Assembly (NCBI GenBank): GCA_905147135.1
Contig: LR990048.1
Span: 18,150,563 to 18,214,562, forward strand
DNA length: 64,000 nt
DNA from: Blastobasis lacticolella
Taxonomy: Eukaryota; Arthropoda; Insecta; Lepidoptera; Blastobasidae
Direction: 5' to 3'
The notes beneath the pieces were generated by a model, which saw only the letters and a list, made by a program, of their open reading frames with translations, was not told the origin of the DNA and did not search any database. The translations under genes and the position numbers were made by a program. Shown here piece by piece: positions 11,536 through 21,895 of the stretch. The stretch's first letter is position 1, and every line of letters begins with the position of its first letter.

Positions 11536-11649
11536 AATGTATGTTAAGTTTAAAGGCACACAACATAACACAACAACATAAGGTTTATAACATTTCCTCT
11601 TTTCATGTCGAATGGCGCGAGTGAAGGAAGTCGTATGATTTACATACCA

Positions 11650-11925
11650 TTAATGAAAACGAGCCGTGTGGTGTCCGGCAGAGTAGAATAGCACCAACCC
11701 CTTACACTCATGGGTGTCGTACAAGGCGACTAATGTTTTCGAGGCAAAAGGTCAACAGTCTCCGTAGTCTGGAAAATGGGAAGCAGCATTTTCTATTGTT
11801 ATATTTAAACACTGCGATCTCCAACCCGCCTGCCAAGCGTGGAGATTATGGCAATAACCTCCCCTTTCGTGGGAGAGGCCCTAAGTCCTGCAGTGGACTG
11901 TTACGGGCTGTGATGATGAATGAAA
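11650..11925 (+). mobile_element. Family M LINE 3' end (RTE-like)
   Basis: Blocks are 'gccgtgtggtgtccggcag', 'cactgcgatctccaacccgc', 'cgtgggagaggccc' and 'gtcctgcagtggactgttac', followed by 'gggctgtgatgatgaatg'. The final trinucleotide-rich end is typical of RTE-type LINEs. Related pieces are at 14757, 24462, 37095 and, on the minus strand, 45435. The 70-codon frame here is not a host gene. Confidence 0.65.
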
Positions 11926-14120
11926 ACGATTTCTTGGAAATGTGATTTGCGATTCTACGTGTAATTTAAACTTACCCAACTGGGCGATGACGAGGAGAAT
12001 GGAGGAGGAGTAGAAACAGTAGGAGAGAAGGAAGAAGAAGGAAAGCTGGCTGACGGGGCAGAAGATTGTGGGCTCCTGTCAGGCCACTAAAGGAGAGTGG
12101 AGTGCTAGGGACACAAGGGATTTGTAGGTCATTTCAAAATATTACCAACTATACCAATGTAGAGCAATAATATATCTAGTTGTCTCTAGTACACATTGGT
12201 TTAGTCGTTACTTTATTATTACTTGTCGTGACTTTGTAATATTAGTACTGTAGCATATTGTGTGTTATGACGGACTTTTGGTATAGGCTGGGCTAAAGCC
12301 CTAAAGGAGAGTTAGGACTTTAAGGTCCCGTTTATACGTCACATCGCGTCATCTTGTAATCTGCTAATTTATTAATGACTCGATTTAATTGCTCAATTAC
12401 AGTTTTACACGTTTTTATATTCTGTATATGTATCTTCAATATAATCGAAGTAAATTAGCGGACTTGACACCCAGGAATCACGCCTAAATTGCGCAGCGAT
12501 GACGCGGTGACTAGGTGGGCGCAACGGGAGCGTAGCGCAATTATTAAGAAGTAACTAAATAAACTTTCTGTCATTCGTATATAAACCAAAATTGCATCAA
12601 ACATTTGGGACAAATCCTGTACGTCTGTGTGTTACGATGAGCTATTGTTCCGACAGTGTGGCCGAGGCTTTGATGTGGTTGGGTTTAGGTATTTAGGTAG
12701 GTAGGCTTTTTGTGGACTCGGGAGCACATGTACTTATACGCAAATAAATAAATTTCTATTTCTAATTACTTCCCCCGGTGCTATCTACATGATGTAAGAT
12801 CTCCACTGAAGAACAAAATACGGAAGTACGCTATGAGAATAAATTCCGTAATAAATTTAGAAGCACTGTCTTCCCTTGCCAACTTTCCGTTTGCCAAAAT
12901 GTTCAAGTTTGAGTTGTAAACTCGAGTTGATGTTACAGGTTGTTAGTTAATAAATAAAACCAACTTCCCTACAACCAGGCAGTAAAGATGTTGGCAGAAA
13001 GTTTGAGAATAATATTTTTTTATTCAAATGTAAATTCTTGAATAACTGGAGAGTTTATTCAGTCGGTTGTCGATAGGCATCTCTTTGTTTGAATACAGTT
13101 TTGAATATTTAGAACAATACATTCTTGCAATCGTTTTTAGGGTGCCTTAGGTTATCCTACATCATAGAGTATAAGAAAAACTCCACGTTGTAGTGATAGT
13201 CGAGGGGTGACCTGCAAAACGTTGATCTGACAGTGCACAATTAAAAAAAAAATTCCTTAGTTTCCTTTCCTTTGTTTCATTTATCTATCTATCATTCCAA
13301 TAGGGAAAACTCAACGACACTCACATTATGAGTACACGAACACAAGTTGGTTAGCAAGCATCCGCACATAGATGGCGCTGACCGACCCTTCATCGCAAGC
13401 GAAATGTGCCAACTCCGCGGCATATATACAACTTCCGACGATCAACTGTCGGACCCTTGGTCCCCTGGTCACAACACCCGGCCAGGTCGGTAATTACCCT
13501 TTTCCACCTTCTCCAACTTCGCTTGCCAACATTGGCGGCTACCTTATCCCTTCATCGCCAAAAGTGATACACCAGCTATACGCAAGACGCTCTTTGGCTA
13601 GACCTATCTAAAGCTGTAGAATGCAACGCATTCTCTGCTAATGTATTCCCGAACAGATTGTCAAGCCTGGAGAAAATAGACTGTTTCTAAACAGCCATCC
13701 TCTATCTTTGGCCGCATCGTAACTTACCATATATAAGATGGCGTTCAAATGCCTGCCTACATAAAAAAACACACAGCCAAGATGTGAAGGCGCCGACTTG
13801 AAATTAAATTATTTTCATTTTATTTATTTGTTTCGTTTGAGGTTTGTCTAATGAAACAAATTCAAATAAAGGAAAAAATAACGCCGAAAACTGCAGACCT
13901 ACAATAAAAAAATAATTAAAAGTTACAGCTTTTCATAAAAAAATTGATAAAAAGTGATTAATGAGAGATTTCTGTGGAAAAGAAGTCGTGAGACGATATT
14001 ATTATAGTCATTTGTCATCTCTCTTATTTAATTTTTATAAATCTGTCTGTCTCATCCACAAGAATTTATTTTTGTTATCATCAATATATAGAATGGTAAC
14101 GGTATTTCTTATCCCATCAT
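11926..14120. other. No gene recognised; purine-rich patch
   Basis: A purine-rich stretch (GGAGGAG/GAAGAAG motifs) lies at about 11985-12060. A 79-codon frame at 13372-13611 has no recognisable domain. The rest is AT-rich with no repeat that I can place. Confidence 0.45.
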
Positions 14121-14330
14121 TAAGGCGACAACTGCTGAAAATAGGCTTCCCCCATAAATGTTGGAAAAATCTCTTAATAATGCTACCTTTATGGCTGAGA
14201 CTGGTAATTTTTTTCTGCTTAGCTTTCTTTTTAGCCTTACGTCTTCTACACCAATCAACTCTGTGCTTCTTGCATCCAACGGATTCCTAGATGGACGACC
14301 TCCGACAAATCATAGAGGTCATCTCATGCT
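14121..14330 (-). repeat. RTE-like LINE tail, degraded
   Basis: The text 'cgacaactgctgaaaatagg' then 'cttcccccataaatg' resembles the inverted form of the RTE-type end ('cctatgcccagcagtggg') found at 22350. It is strongly diverged. The 109-codon frame across it (13961-14290) is probably chance. Confidence 0.35.
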
Positions 14331-14458
14331 GCAATATAAATAATATTTTTTTGGAATAATATATTTTTCATTTGTTGAAATATTAATTGTTGAAAGTTAA
14401 TAAAAATCCCGCGATACACACGAGCCACGTTTTGGCGCTAATATCAGCCAGCCATAAA

Positions 14459-14585
14459 AAGACGGTTGTCCATTTAGTGTGGTGCGCGGGGCAGCGGCCC
14501 GGGGATCTCCCGCGGGATCCCGGGTAATGGCGTAACTCGATAAAACATCCCGGGACGGCGATACCTCACAACACCGCCCGCGGTC
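14459..14585 (+). repeat. GC-rich repeat, copy 1
   Basis: It begins 'ttgtccattta', passes a CCCGGG/GCGGGATCCCGGG-rich core, then 'taatggcgtaactcgataaa', 'cccgggacggcgatac' and 'tcacaacaccgccc'. The same order recurs at 20815-20925. It sits as a GC island in AT-rich DNA. There is no ORF or tRNA box that I can see; its function and class are unknown. Confidence 0.6.
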
Positions 14586-14756
14586 ATCTAGCCTTGTACG
14601 GGACGTGGTGATTGTGTTTTATTTTCGATTAGAATTTGTTTTTATGCTGACCCCGGGATATTATTTTGTGGCTTTTTGATATTCTACTCGCTTTTATTAC
14701 GTTTACGGGTCATTGTGATATCGTAAATAAATGTTTAAAGATGCTAGATGCTGATT

Positions 14757-14870
14757 TGGTGTCCAGTAGAGGGGAATAGCGCCAACCCCTTATTTGCTTT
14801 CAGTGTAATCATGAAACCAAGTGAGGATTATGACAAAACCCTCTACTAATGTGGAAGACGAGGATGAATT
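14757..14870 (+). repeat. Family M LINE end fragment
   Basis: The text 'ggtgtccagtagaggggaat' and 'agcgccaacccctta' parallels 11665-11705, and 'aagtgaggattatgacaaaa' parallels 11840. It is diverged and 5'-truncated. Confidence 0.5.
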
Positions 14871-15092
14871 ACTTTTATTACTTCATATGTGTGTTACGGG
14901 TCTGTGTGTAAGTTGTGTTTTTTGTATCGATATAGTTCTTATTCTAATTCTTAGTTTGGTCTAAGTGTTAATAAATAACCATAAAATAACGAAGGCAGGC
15001 AAAAATTCAAAGCCACAATCAATCTTCTGAAATATTTTACCTACGATTAACCATAGGTAACGATTTTTCAAATGAAGAGCTTAACAAATTTA

Positions 15093-15636
15093 AGAGCGGC
15101 GGTGGCCGAGCGGTTGGAGTATGCAACTCGTAAGCCAGAGGTTCCGGGTTCGAATTCCGCTCCGGCCATGTACCAATGACACATTTAAGACAAAACTCGA
15201 TATTGCTACCACCGCTCGTTAAATAGCTCATTTCGGACTATCAAAGGTAAGGTTAGCTGGAAGAAATCCCATTGTGGGATAAGCCTGCCTTTGCAATGTA
15301 TATTTATTTTCTTTTGTTATTGTTCTTTATGTAGTTATACGCAATAAAGAGTTTACATACTGTTTTCTGTGTTATGTACATTAGTTGAATACTAACCGAT
15401 GCTCTTACGGTGAGGGAAAACATCGTGATGAAACCTGCACATTCAGGCGACTGGATGTGTAACCATGAATCCAATCTGGTCAGGTTCCCCTGGTAGCAGG
15501 GTCATGGAGGTCAGATGGCAGTTGTTCAACTGTAATACCTGACCTGCCGAAACCTGGATCATGGTCAAGGCGGACCCCGGGCCCTCGTGCGCGAGAGCAC
15601 AACCGGGACATTAACGCCAAGATGATTATTATTTAT
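15093..15636 (+). mobile_element. SINE1 copy split by a LINE 3' end
   Basis: Head at 15093-15180: A box 'tggccgagcgg', B box 'ggttcgaattccg'. The body resumes exactly at 15361 with 'tgttttctgtgttatgtaca' and runs to 'acattaacgccaagatgatt'. Position 15181-15360 is a foreign insertion. The motif 'taacgatttttcaaa' occurs both upstream (15058) and immediately downstream (15637), compatible with a long, partly decayed target duplication. Confidence 0.9.
15181..15360 (+). mobile_element. Family B LINE 3' end inserted in SINE1
   Basis: Exactly 180 bases interrupt the SINE1. They contain 'tggaagaaatcccattgtgg', 'gataagcctgcctttgca' and 'cgcaataaagagtttacata'. This is a LINE 3' untranslated end with an AATAAA signal; similar ends are at 38255 and inside 28350-28450. 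No coding sequence is present. Confidence 0.8.
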
Positions 15637-15884
15637 TAACGATTTTTCAAACGAAGATCACAATCACATTTCTTATGGCAAAGATAAGTTATTATCTTGT
15701 CAGTTTTTTTCTTTAAAAGTAACATGAATTTTGAAGGTTAATAAAAAAAAAAAATTTATTCAGAAAACAGACAAAATGAAAGGGAATTTACATTGAAGTA
15801 GAAGAGGAAGAATTAAAAAAAACATGAAAAAGCACTATAAATATGCATTCAATATTAAAAATGTCGTCCACATCGCTGCCCCCC

Positions 15885-16290
15885 GGAATTGTGCTCAGAA
15901 AGCTGACTGCGTTACCTCGTTGAATAGCAATGCCTATTCCCTGACCGAGGAACGAGTCTTTTGGAAATTTCTGGAAAGTAACTTTATAGCGCTAAGACCC
16001 CACGGCCCTAAGGTCTCCACCCCAAACAGTTGAAATATGAAATCCTTTGCTAGGCCTTCATATTTCCGTTGCTTGAGGTCCTCAGCAGTAGAGGCTGCAG
16101 CTCCAGCGCTCGGCTACATGGGACGGCGCCAGAGTGTCCACACTGTATGTTGACGGTCATAAGTGCCGTACGGATGACGTCATTGATACGAGATACCGCC
16201 TGCGTTGCATTCACGGAAGACCGTGGTGACCTAGCACATCTGTAATGTGGACGAATAAGATTGACCCCCAATCTGAAACCCTACTACATA
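15885..16290 (-). pseudogene. LINE N reverse-transcriptase C-terminus, remnant
   Basis: On the minus strand one frame reads 'ETLGPWGLSA' and later 'IGIAIQRGNAVSFLSTIPGG'. The motif IAIQRGNA followed by a short threonine-rich end is shared with the plus-strand copy at 45650 ('LSIAIQRGNAASVVGTF') and, from memory, ends many invertebrate LINE ORF2 proteins. Upstream in another frame, 16050-16271 probably continues the same protein across a frameshift. Catalytic parts are absent. Confidence 0.7.
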
Positions 16291-16395
16291 CTGACAACGA
16301 CAAGTTGTCCAAAACGGTGCCGATATTGGAGGATGAGACAGCTTTCTGCCAGAACACTCTTGTCTGCTAACTTCTTCGCTTATTTACAATAATAT

Positions 16396-17335
16396 GTGTT
16401 CACTTTATCTTTCTATATGCGTAGCGTACACTGCTGGACAGATCACAGGCTCATTGTCACTAAACTGCGTATCTGCCTCCGTCATCCTCGTAGATCTCAC
16501 AGTATAAGGCCTACATGTTTAAACGTAGACAGGCTTCAAGATCTCGAGACAAGGGAGAAATATGCCAAAGGTTTGACTACTGTGCTGCCCATAAATACTG
16601 CGACCGGTGTTATTGATGACGCGTGGGTAACTCTATCTACTCATATTTTAAAGACCGCCACCGAAACGGCGGGCCTAAAAGTTCGCAAAAACGAGGATTG
16701 TTTTGATGAGAGTGATGGAGTTCTTAGAGACGCAATCGACAAGCACCGACGTCTCCTTCGGCAGCATAGGAGATCAAACGAAAGCGGTGTTGCGGAGATT
16801 AGATTAAATGACCTAGAATTCTCGCAGACACAAACCAGCTGGGCGAATTTTACGGTGAGGTTCTAACGTTGAAAGGCACTACTTCATTTGCAAAAGTACC
16901 GCTGAAGCCAGCTAGTGGCGAAGGTCTTCTTAAAAGTAAGGAAGAAGTGCTTGAACGGTGAGCAGAACATTTCAACACTCTGCTAAATGTGGATAGGTCT
17001 GCGTATCTGGAACACGTTCGTTCGATACCTCAACTCTCCCTTGCTACTGAGCTGGACGAGCCGCTGTCATGCGACGAGGTTGTTCGTGCCATAAATCAAC
17101 AGCAGAATAAGCGTGCGGTTGGCGTTGACCTTATACCAGGCGAGCTGCTTAAATGCGGCGGTAGCGAGTTGCATTCGGCTATTTGGGAAATCTTTGATAT
17201 TATGTGGAAAGAAGAGCAAGTCCCGTCTACTTTTAAAATATCTCGTATTAGGGCCTTATATAAAAATAAAGGTGACCGTTCTGATTGCAGCTCCTACCGC
17301 GGTATTGTGGTAAAGTCTTTGCCAGAGTATTACTA
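16396..17335 (+). pseudogene. LINE E endonuclease end and RT N-terminal part
   Basis: The frame 16396-16866 includes 'CWTDHRLIVTKLRI', corresponding to the SDH-type catalytic end of an apurinic-like endonuclease, with threonine in place of the usual serine. The next frame (16989-17336) has 'KRAVGVDLIPGELLKCGGSE' and 'DCSSYRGIVV', the RT entry motifs. Between them a tryptophan codon appears as TGA just before 'AEHFNTLL' (about 16960). A frameshift follows 'RGIVV', after which 'ARVLLNRLIVISEKLLPDTQ' continues in another frame. It is non-functional. Confidence 0.85.
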
Positions 17336-17429
17336 AACCGCCTCATAGTAATCTCAGAAAAGCTATTGCCGGATACCCAGTTTGGCTGACGGCCTGAACG
17401 TGGCACATGAGAATAGGATAGACCTTTGT

Positions 17430-17706
17430 ACCTATAATAATAATAAATAATCGTGGACAAATTCACACAGCGCCATCTAGCCCCAAAGTAAGCAAAGCTT
17501 GTGTTATGGGTGCTAGATAGCTGATAAAGTACTTTTATACTTTTTTTTTGTAAATACATACTTATTATACATAGAACACCCAGACCCGTAACAGAAATTA
17601 AAATTCATCATTTCAATTTCTGCCCGGCCGGGAATCGAACCCGGGACCTCTTGCGTGGCAGACCCGGCATGTTGACCACTGAACCACTCAGGTCGTCAAA
17701 ACCTAT
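17430..17706 (-). mobile_element. SINE2 copy inserted in LINE E
   Basis: Near full-length minus-strand SINE2. The tail (ATAATAATAAATAA on the plus strand) is at the left. The 3' domain 'acagcgccatctagcccc' follows, then the tRNA-Gly-like head with 'ggaatcgaacccgggacctc' and 'gaaccactcagg'. The flanks carry 'acctat' at 17430-17435 and 17701-17706, a likely 6-bp target duplication. LINE E coding text resumes at once on the right (FIDLEKAFDSVPRE), so the SINE is younger than LINE E. Confidence 0.9.
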
Positions 17707-18490
17707 GCTTTATTGATCTTGAGAAGGCTTTTGACAGCGTGCCACGAGAAGCCCTCTGGATGGTACTTGGAAAGATAGGGTGCACGGAGAAGATTGTGAG
17801 ACTCCTGCGACTTTTGCACGACGATATGCAGTGCTGCGTCACCGTCAATGACGAGCAATCTGAGTTTTTTCCCGTCGCCTCTGGGGTAAAACAAAGATGC
17901 GTTATAGTACCTACTCTGTTCGCGTTGTACTTTGCGGTCGTAGTCCAGGAGGTATTGCGAGCTGCTTCGGAAGGTGTCCGCATCCGTTTTCGTACCGATG
18001 GCAACCTTTTCAATCTTTCTAGGCTCAAAGCTCGTACTAAAGTATCCCACGCTATGGTTACTGAGATCATGTATGCGGACGATCTGTGTTTTGTGAAAGA
18101 ATCCCCAGAGGACCTGCAGCAGCTAATGTCCGACTTCGACAAGTCTTGCCGTAAATTTGGCCTTAAGATCAGCGTCAAGAAGACGGAGGTTGACATCGAC
18201 GGTCACGAGGCACAGTCCATTAAACTTGGCGAAGACGAGGTGAAGCAGGTCGACAAGTTCCGTTATCTGATAGCACATTAACTTCTAAGTGCGATTTGGA
18301 TCCAGAAATCAACTGCAGAATCGGAGCTGCAGCTGCATCCTTCGGTAAGCTGGATGCCAAAGTCTTCTCCTCACATGACTTAAAACTCGCTATAAAGGTC
18401 TCAGTATATATGGCAGTCGTGCTGCCTAACATTCTTTACTCTGCTGAGACCTGGACCGTGTACCGTCGACACATTCGCATGCTTGACCAA
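17707..18490 (+). pseudogene. LINE E reverse-transcriptase catalytic domain
   Basis: Frame text before and through 17739-18281 gives 'FIDLEKAFDSVPREALWMVL', 'GVKQRCVIVPTLFALYF' (the usual glutamine-glycine is glutamine-arginine here) and the catalytic 'YADDLCFVKE' (YADD codons at 18072-18083). 'FGLKISVKKTEV' follows. The reading shifts after about 18281 and continues in 18296-18502 with '[19 protein letters not shown]'. The catalytic YADD is intact but the protein is disrupted by frameshifts. Confidence 0.9.
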
Positions 18491-19222
18491 TCGGGAAACT
18501 AGGGGAAATTACGGGGAAATGACTCACACAATAATGAAGTAATATCAATTAAAATATTAACTCTCCAATAGTTTTTTTGAACTCTCAAATCCTCTCTAAC
18601 GATTCTTAAACGATAAAAAAAAATTGAACGTCTACGTCAATTTTTCGACGAGATAGAGAATATGGGGGCCAATTTCACACCCAAAATTAAAATCAATTTT
18701 CTGGAAAAACTATTAACTCTAAACGATTTTTCTTTACTCTCAAATCTTCTCAAACCATTTGCATTAATTAAATTCAAAAATAATTACTTTGGGGGCCAAC
18801 TTCACGGACTTTGAAATTACTGCTACCATCATACAGATTATAAAAAGATTACTAAAATTACAGAAGCGCCATCTATTGATGCTTTTTGAAACCAACTATC
18901 AATACCTACTGGAAAACTCCTCATTGCTATCGGCAACACTATCAAAATGCTGCTGCCCGCCCGCCTGCCACTGCCACTGCCACCTTATATTTCCGTGCGG
19001 CGTGTATCCTTGTCTATCGGGTAGTTAGTCTCTGGTTTGCTTTTTTTTCCTTAACAATTTCACATGGCTGATGGCCAAAATTGCCAAAGCCTAATTAAAA
19101 AAAAACAATTTGTCTTCGTTCTTGAATTCAATGTTGCCGTTTTAGCCACTTTTTGGCTAGATCTAGCGGATTTTCAATGGGTTTAGCTACAAAATAAATC
19201 GTTCTAGCCATTAAAAAAAAAA
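18491..19222 (+). mobile_element. 732-bp poly-A-tailed insert of unknown class in LINE E
   Basis: LINE E coding stops after 'RRHIRMLDQ' at 18490 and resumes with 'ILNIKWSDRV' at 19223, so the DNA between is foreign. It ends in 11 A residues (19213-19223), suggesting retroposition. Two diverged units of about 130 bp contain 'ggggccaatttcacac' (18664) and 'gggggccaacttcacgg' (18791). I recognise no protein. No clear target duplication is visible. Confidence 0.65.
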
Positions 19223-19680
19223 ATTCTGAACATAAAATGGTCTGATCGTGTACGGAACACTGAAGTGCTACGACGAGCCAATGTGGGAGACAACTTCGGT
19301 GGTGTGGACACGTGTCTAGGATACCAGAGCATCGATTGGCGAAGCGCATCTTTTATGCCGAGCTTGAGCAGGGCAAGCGGAATCATGGCGGACAGCTCCT
19401 CAGGTATAAAGATGTGTTGAAGCGACACATGAAAAAGTGCTCCATAGAGACCACACAGTGGGAGAAATTGGCATCCGATAGACCGGAGTGGAGGACTTTG
19501 CTTAAGTCCAAAGTCCATGACTTTGAAGCTCAAAGATGCAATGACCTTGACACAAAACGTGACCAATTGAAAGCCCGACCACCTGCGGTGTTCAATTACA
19601 ATTACGTGAACGGTGTGCTCACATGCCCACAATGCGCGAGGGTCTTCGCCAAAAAGATTGGCTACTTAAGTCACTTGTGA
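19223..19680 (+). pseudogene. LINE E C-terminal region with zinc finger
   Basis: It starts with '[19 protein letters not shown]'. A frameshift follows before the 122-codon frame (19312-19680), which holds '[18 protein letters not shown]', '[12 protein letters not shown]', '[14 protein letters not shown]' and a terminal CPQCARVF...GYLSHL. The last is a zinc-finger-like end with one histidine visible before the stop. In relatives this C2H2 finger lies at the ORF2 end. An (ATC)n tail follows at 19740-19757. Confidence 0.85.
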
Positions 19681-19757
19681 GCACACGAACGACATCGGAA
19701 TCGGATGCAGTTGCCGTAGCCGAAACTGGCCGGGAAGACATCATCATCATCATCATC

Positions 19758-20284
19758 ACATCAACAACTCACTCCACTGTTGTTACTAGCCGGTACATTG
19801 AGAATCATCAAAAACTAAATATAATCTATATATAGGTATCGCAATCAAGGTTTCTCCCAAATTGTGCCTCTGAAATCGGTACCAGGTTGTCCTCGTCAAT
19901 TTACCGTCAGCTACAATTCTCGTGCCTTTGCTATATCCCACAATACGCTTAGCTGGGACGTTTACTGTACGTCATTCACAGCCTGTGGTTGTTTGCTATT
20001 GCACTTGAGCCTGCTCGTCTTGTGTCATATTTGTACGCTAGCAAGCGAGTGAGAAATTGCTGAGTTTAAGATATAGGTATTAGAAACAAATCTTCCGATG
20101 TCGTGAATTATCTACACGATTTATGAATAATAAAGATCCAATTATGATAATAGTATGTCAATATATTATAAGACATTTTATGAGTAAACTATCGATCCGC
20201 ACCGGTTTCCCACGGGTTTTCTCGGAGTTACTTCATCATAAGTGAATGTATTATACACATCAACCTTTGTCATGAATCACTCAC
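19758..20284. other. No gene recognised
   Basis: A 62-codon frame at 19864-20052 has no domain that I recognise. No repeat can be placed. Confidence 0.4.
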
Positions 20285-20360
20285 TATCTATTGGTGAAAA
20301 CCGCCTGAAAATCCGTTCAGTAGTTTTTGACTTTATGACAAACAGAGGTGGCGTGGGACT
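20285..20360 (+). repeat. Family K end remnant
   Basis: The text 'gtgaaaaccgcctgaaaatc' with 'cgttcagtagtttt' resembles 32318-32350 ('gagaaaaccgcatcaaaatc', 'cgttgcgtggtttt'). It is a frequent arthropod repeat phrase. Only the end is present. Confidence 0.4.
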
Positions 20361-20400
20361 TTGATTTATCAGGCCACCAAGTCGAGCAGACAAGCACGGA

Positions 20401-20581
20401 TGTACAGTCGAGTTCATTAATATGTAAGCATTACCAAGGCTTCAAAAGTACATGGAAGGGTACTTATATATCTGAGCAGATGTACATATGTTTGATTGAT
20501 GAATCTGCTCAGATATAAGTACCCTTCCATGTACTTTTGAAGCCTTGGTAATGCTCACATATTAATGAACTCGACTGTACA
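20401..20581. mobile_element. Hairpin MITE with TA flanks (Tc1/mariner-like ends)
   Basis: The two halves are almost perfect reverse complements over about 78 bases. The left arm starts 'tgtacagtcgagttcattaa' and the right arm ends 'ttaatgaactcgactgtaca'. I see one substitution and one 2-bp length difference; the loop is about 23 bases near 20480. If the outer TA pairs are the target duplication, the ends are CAGTCGAG, compatible with Tc1/mariner-derived MITEs. There is no ORF. The arm identity suggests a recent insertion or frequent repair between arms. Confidence 0.9.
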
Positions 20582-20814
20582 CCACTTTCCAATATGTAGT
20601 TATCCAACACGTTCACGTTTAAAATAAATAAAAATTAAATCCCATTCAATCTCCGTTAATCAAATCGTATATAAAATCAAATAAATTAGATCATCGCAAT
20701 TGCAACGACCGTACTCGAATTCGAATGCAATAACAACATAATAAATCGCGTTGAAGCATAAAAATCGATTCACACCAAAAGCAGAGCGTTATAAAAAAGC
20801 GCTTGCATTAACTT

Positions 20815-20925
20815 CTGATTGTCCATTTGGTCGCGGGGCGGTCCCGGGGGGCGCGGGATAATGGCTTAACTCGATAAAAGATTTCCCGGGATGGCAATAG
20901 CTCACAGCACTGCTCCAACCAAGTG
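20815..20925 (+). repeat. GC-rich repeat, copy 2
   Basis: The order is 'gattgtccatttggtcgcgg', a CCCGGGG-rich core, 'taatggcttaactcgataaa', 'ttcccgggatggcaatagc' and 'tcacagcactgctcc'. It parallels 14459-14585 with about 25 fewer bases in the core. Non-coding and of unknown class. Confidence 0.6.
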
Positions 20926-21407
20926 CCAACTTCGGTCTGCTTTATACATTTGATGGTCTTACACCGTTGCGGTCGAGAAGCGACTGTTTTTATTAGAGTT
21001 TTTTTTTCGTGGTAAAGAACAGGTGGTATGGCGTACGGCCTGCTTAATGGTATGTAGTTAGTGTAACTCGTTTGAAATGTCAGTGTTATATGCCACTTGT
21101 TGGCGACTCTAAAAAAAAAACAATTCTATAACGAACTGTTCATAGCATATATTTTTATATGGTTGCCTCTTAAAAACATTACCTACTTTTAGTTTTTTAA
21201 GTTAAATTATGTAATAATTTCTTTGTACTTCGTCATATTTTGCTAGTGATTATTTTAATATGTATAGAAAACCATTCTTTGTTAAATTAAGATCTATAAT
21301 TCCTCGCCTGAAACACAGGGTATAATATTATCCCTTAGGTATATTTTACATCTAAATTTGAAATGTATTTCACAAGATTTATAAAACTTTTATTATTTAT
21401 TATTCTT
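20926..21407. other. No gene recognised
   Basis: AT-rich unique-looking sequence without supportable features. Confidence 0.4.
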
Positions 21408-21719
21408 ATCCCGGTTGTGTAAAAGAGGGCACAGGGTTCGCCTTGACCATGATCAAGAATTTGACAGGTCAGGTAATTACAGTGGACCGACTGCCATTTG
21501 ACCTCCGTGACCTATTTAACCGGGTAACCCGACCATATTGGATCTTGGTTACACATTCAGTATCTTTAATGTGCAGGTTTCATCACGATATTTTCTCTCA
21601 CCGTACGATGTACAAAACTCAGAAAAGAGTCATTGACCATGTAAGCCGCACTGGAGTTCGAACCCGATACCTCTCGCTTTTGAGTCAGACACATTAACCA
21701 CTAGGCCACCGACGCTCTT
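21408..21719 (-). mobile_element. SINE1 copy
   Basis: Nearly full-length minus-strand copy from 'tcccggttgtg' through 'aggtttcatcacgatatttt' to the head 'gagttcgaacccgatacctc' and 'aggccaccgacgctc'. The 84-codon plus frame over it is a shadow. Confidence 0.85.
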
Positions 21720-21859
21720 ATATGGCTACCTAAACATTATTAAAGGCATCTAGCTAGGCTCCATATAAAAGTAATTTCGAAATTCATACATATGACTTGT
21801 AGTGTGCTATAAATACACAGGATTAGATTTAATTGCGCGGGAAACTTGTAAAGTCTCGT

Positions 21860-21895
21860 ATTAATGCGATCTACAACTCGCCTGCCAAGCTTAAA
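21860..21895 (+). repeat. Family M scrap
   Basis: 'gcgatctacaactcgcctgc' parallels 'gcgatctccaacccgcctgc' at 11815. Only this short piece is recognisable. Confidence 0.3.

Larger units (their letters stand above)
16396..19757 (+). mobile_element. LINE E, non-LTR retrotransposon, broken and nested
   Basis: Long 5'-truncated non-LTR element. In order: the endonuclease end (WTDHRL), a linker, reverse transcriptase, a SINE2 insertion (17430-17700), the catalytic core with YADD, a thumb region, a 732-bp foreign insert (18491-19222), the conserved ORF2 C-terminal region, a CX2C-type zinc finger and an (ATC)n tail. From memory this family is widespread in invertebrates and often mislabelled 'craniofacial development protein 2-like'. 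Its clade is uncertain; RTE-like is possible. Stops and frameshifts make it inactive. Confidence 0.9.

Noticed and set aside
13961..14290. 109-codon hydrophobic frame as a membrane protein
   Set aside because: Its composition reflects T-rich DNA, it overlaps a degraded RTE-like tail, and no signal or conserved domain is visible.
15093..15180. Functional tRNA gene (tRNA-like text with A and B boxes)
   Set aside because: It is the head of a SINE1 that continues into the SINE body. The same head recurs across the window with the same downstream text, and there is no variable arm or acceptor stem fit.
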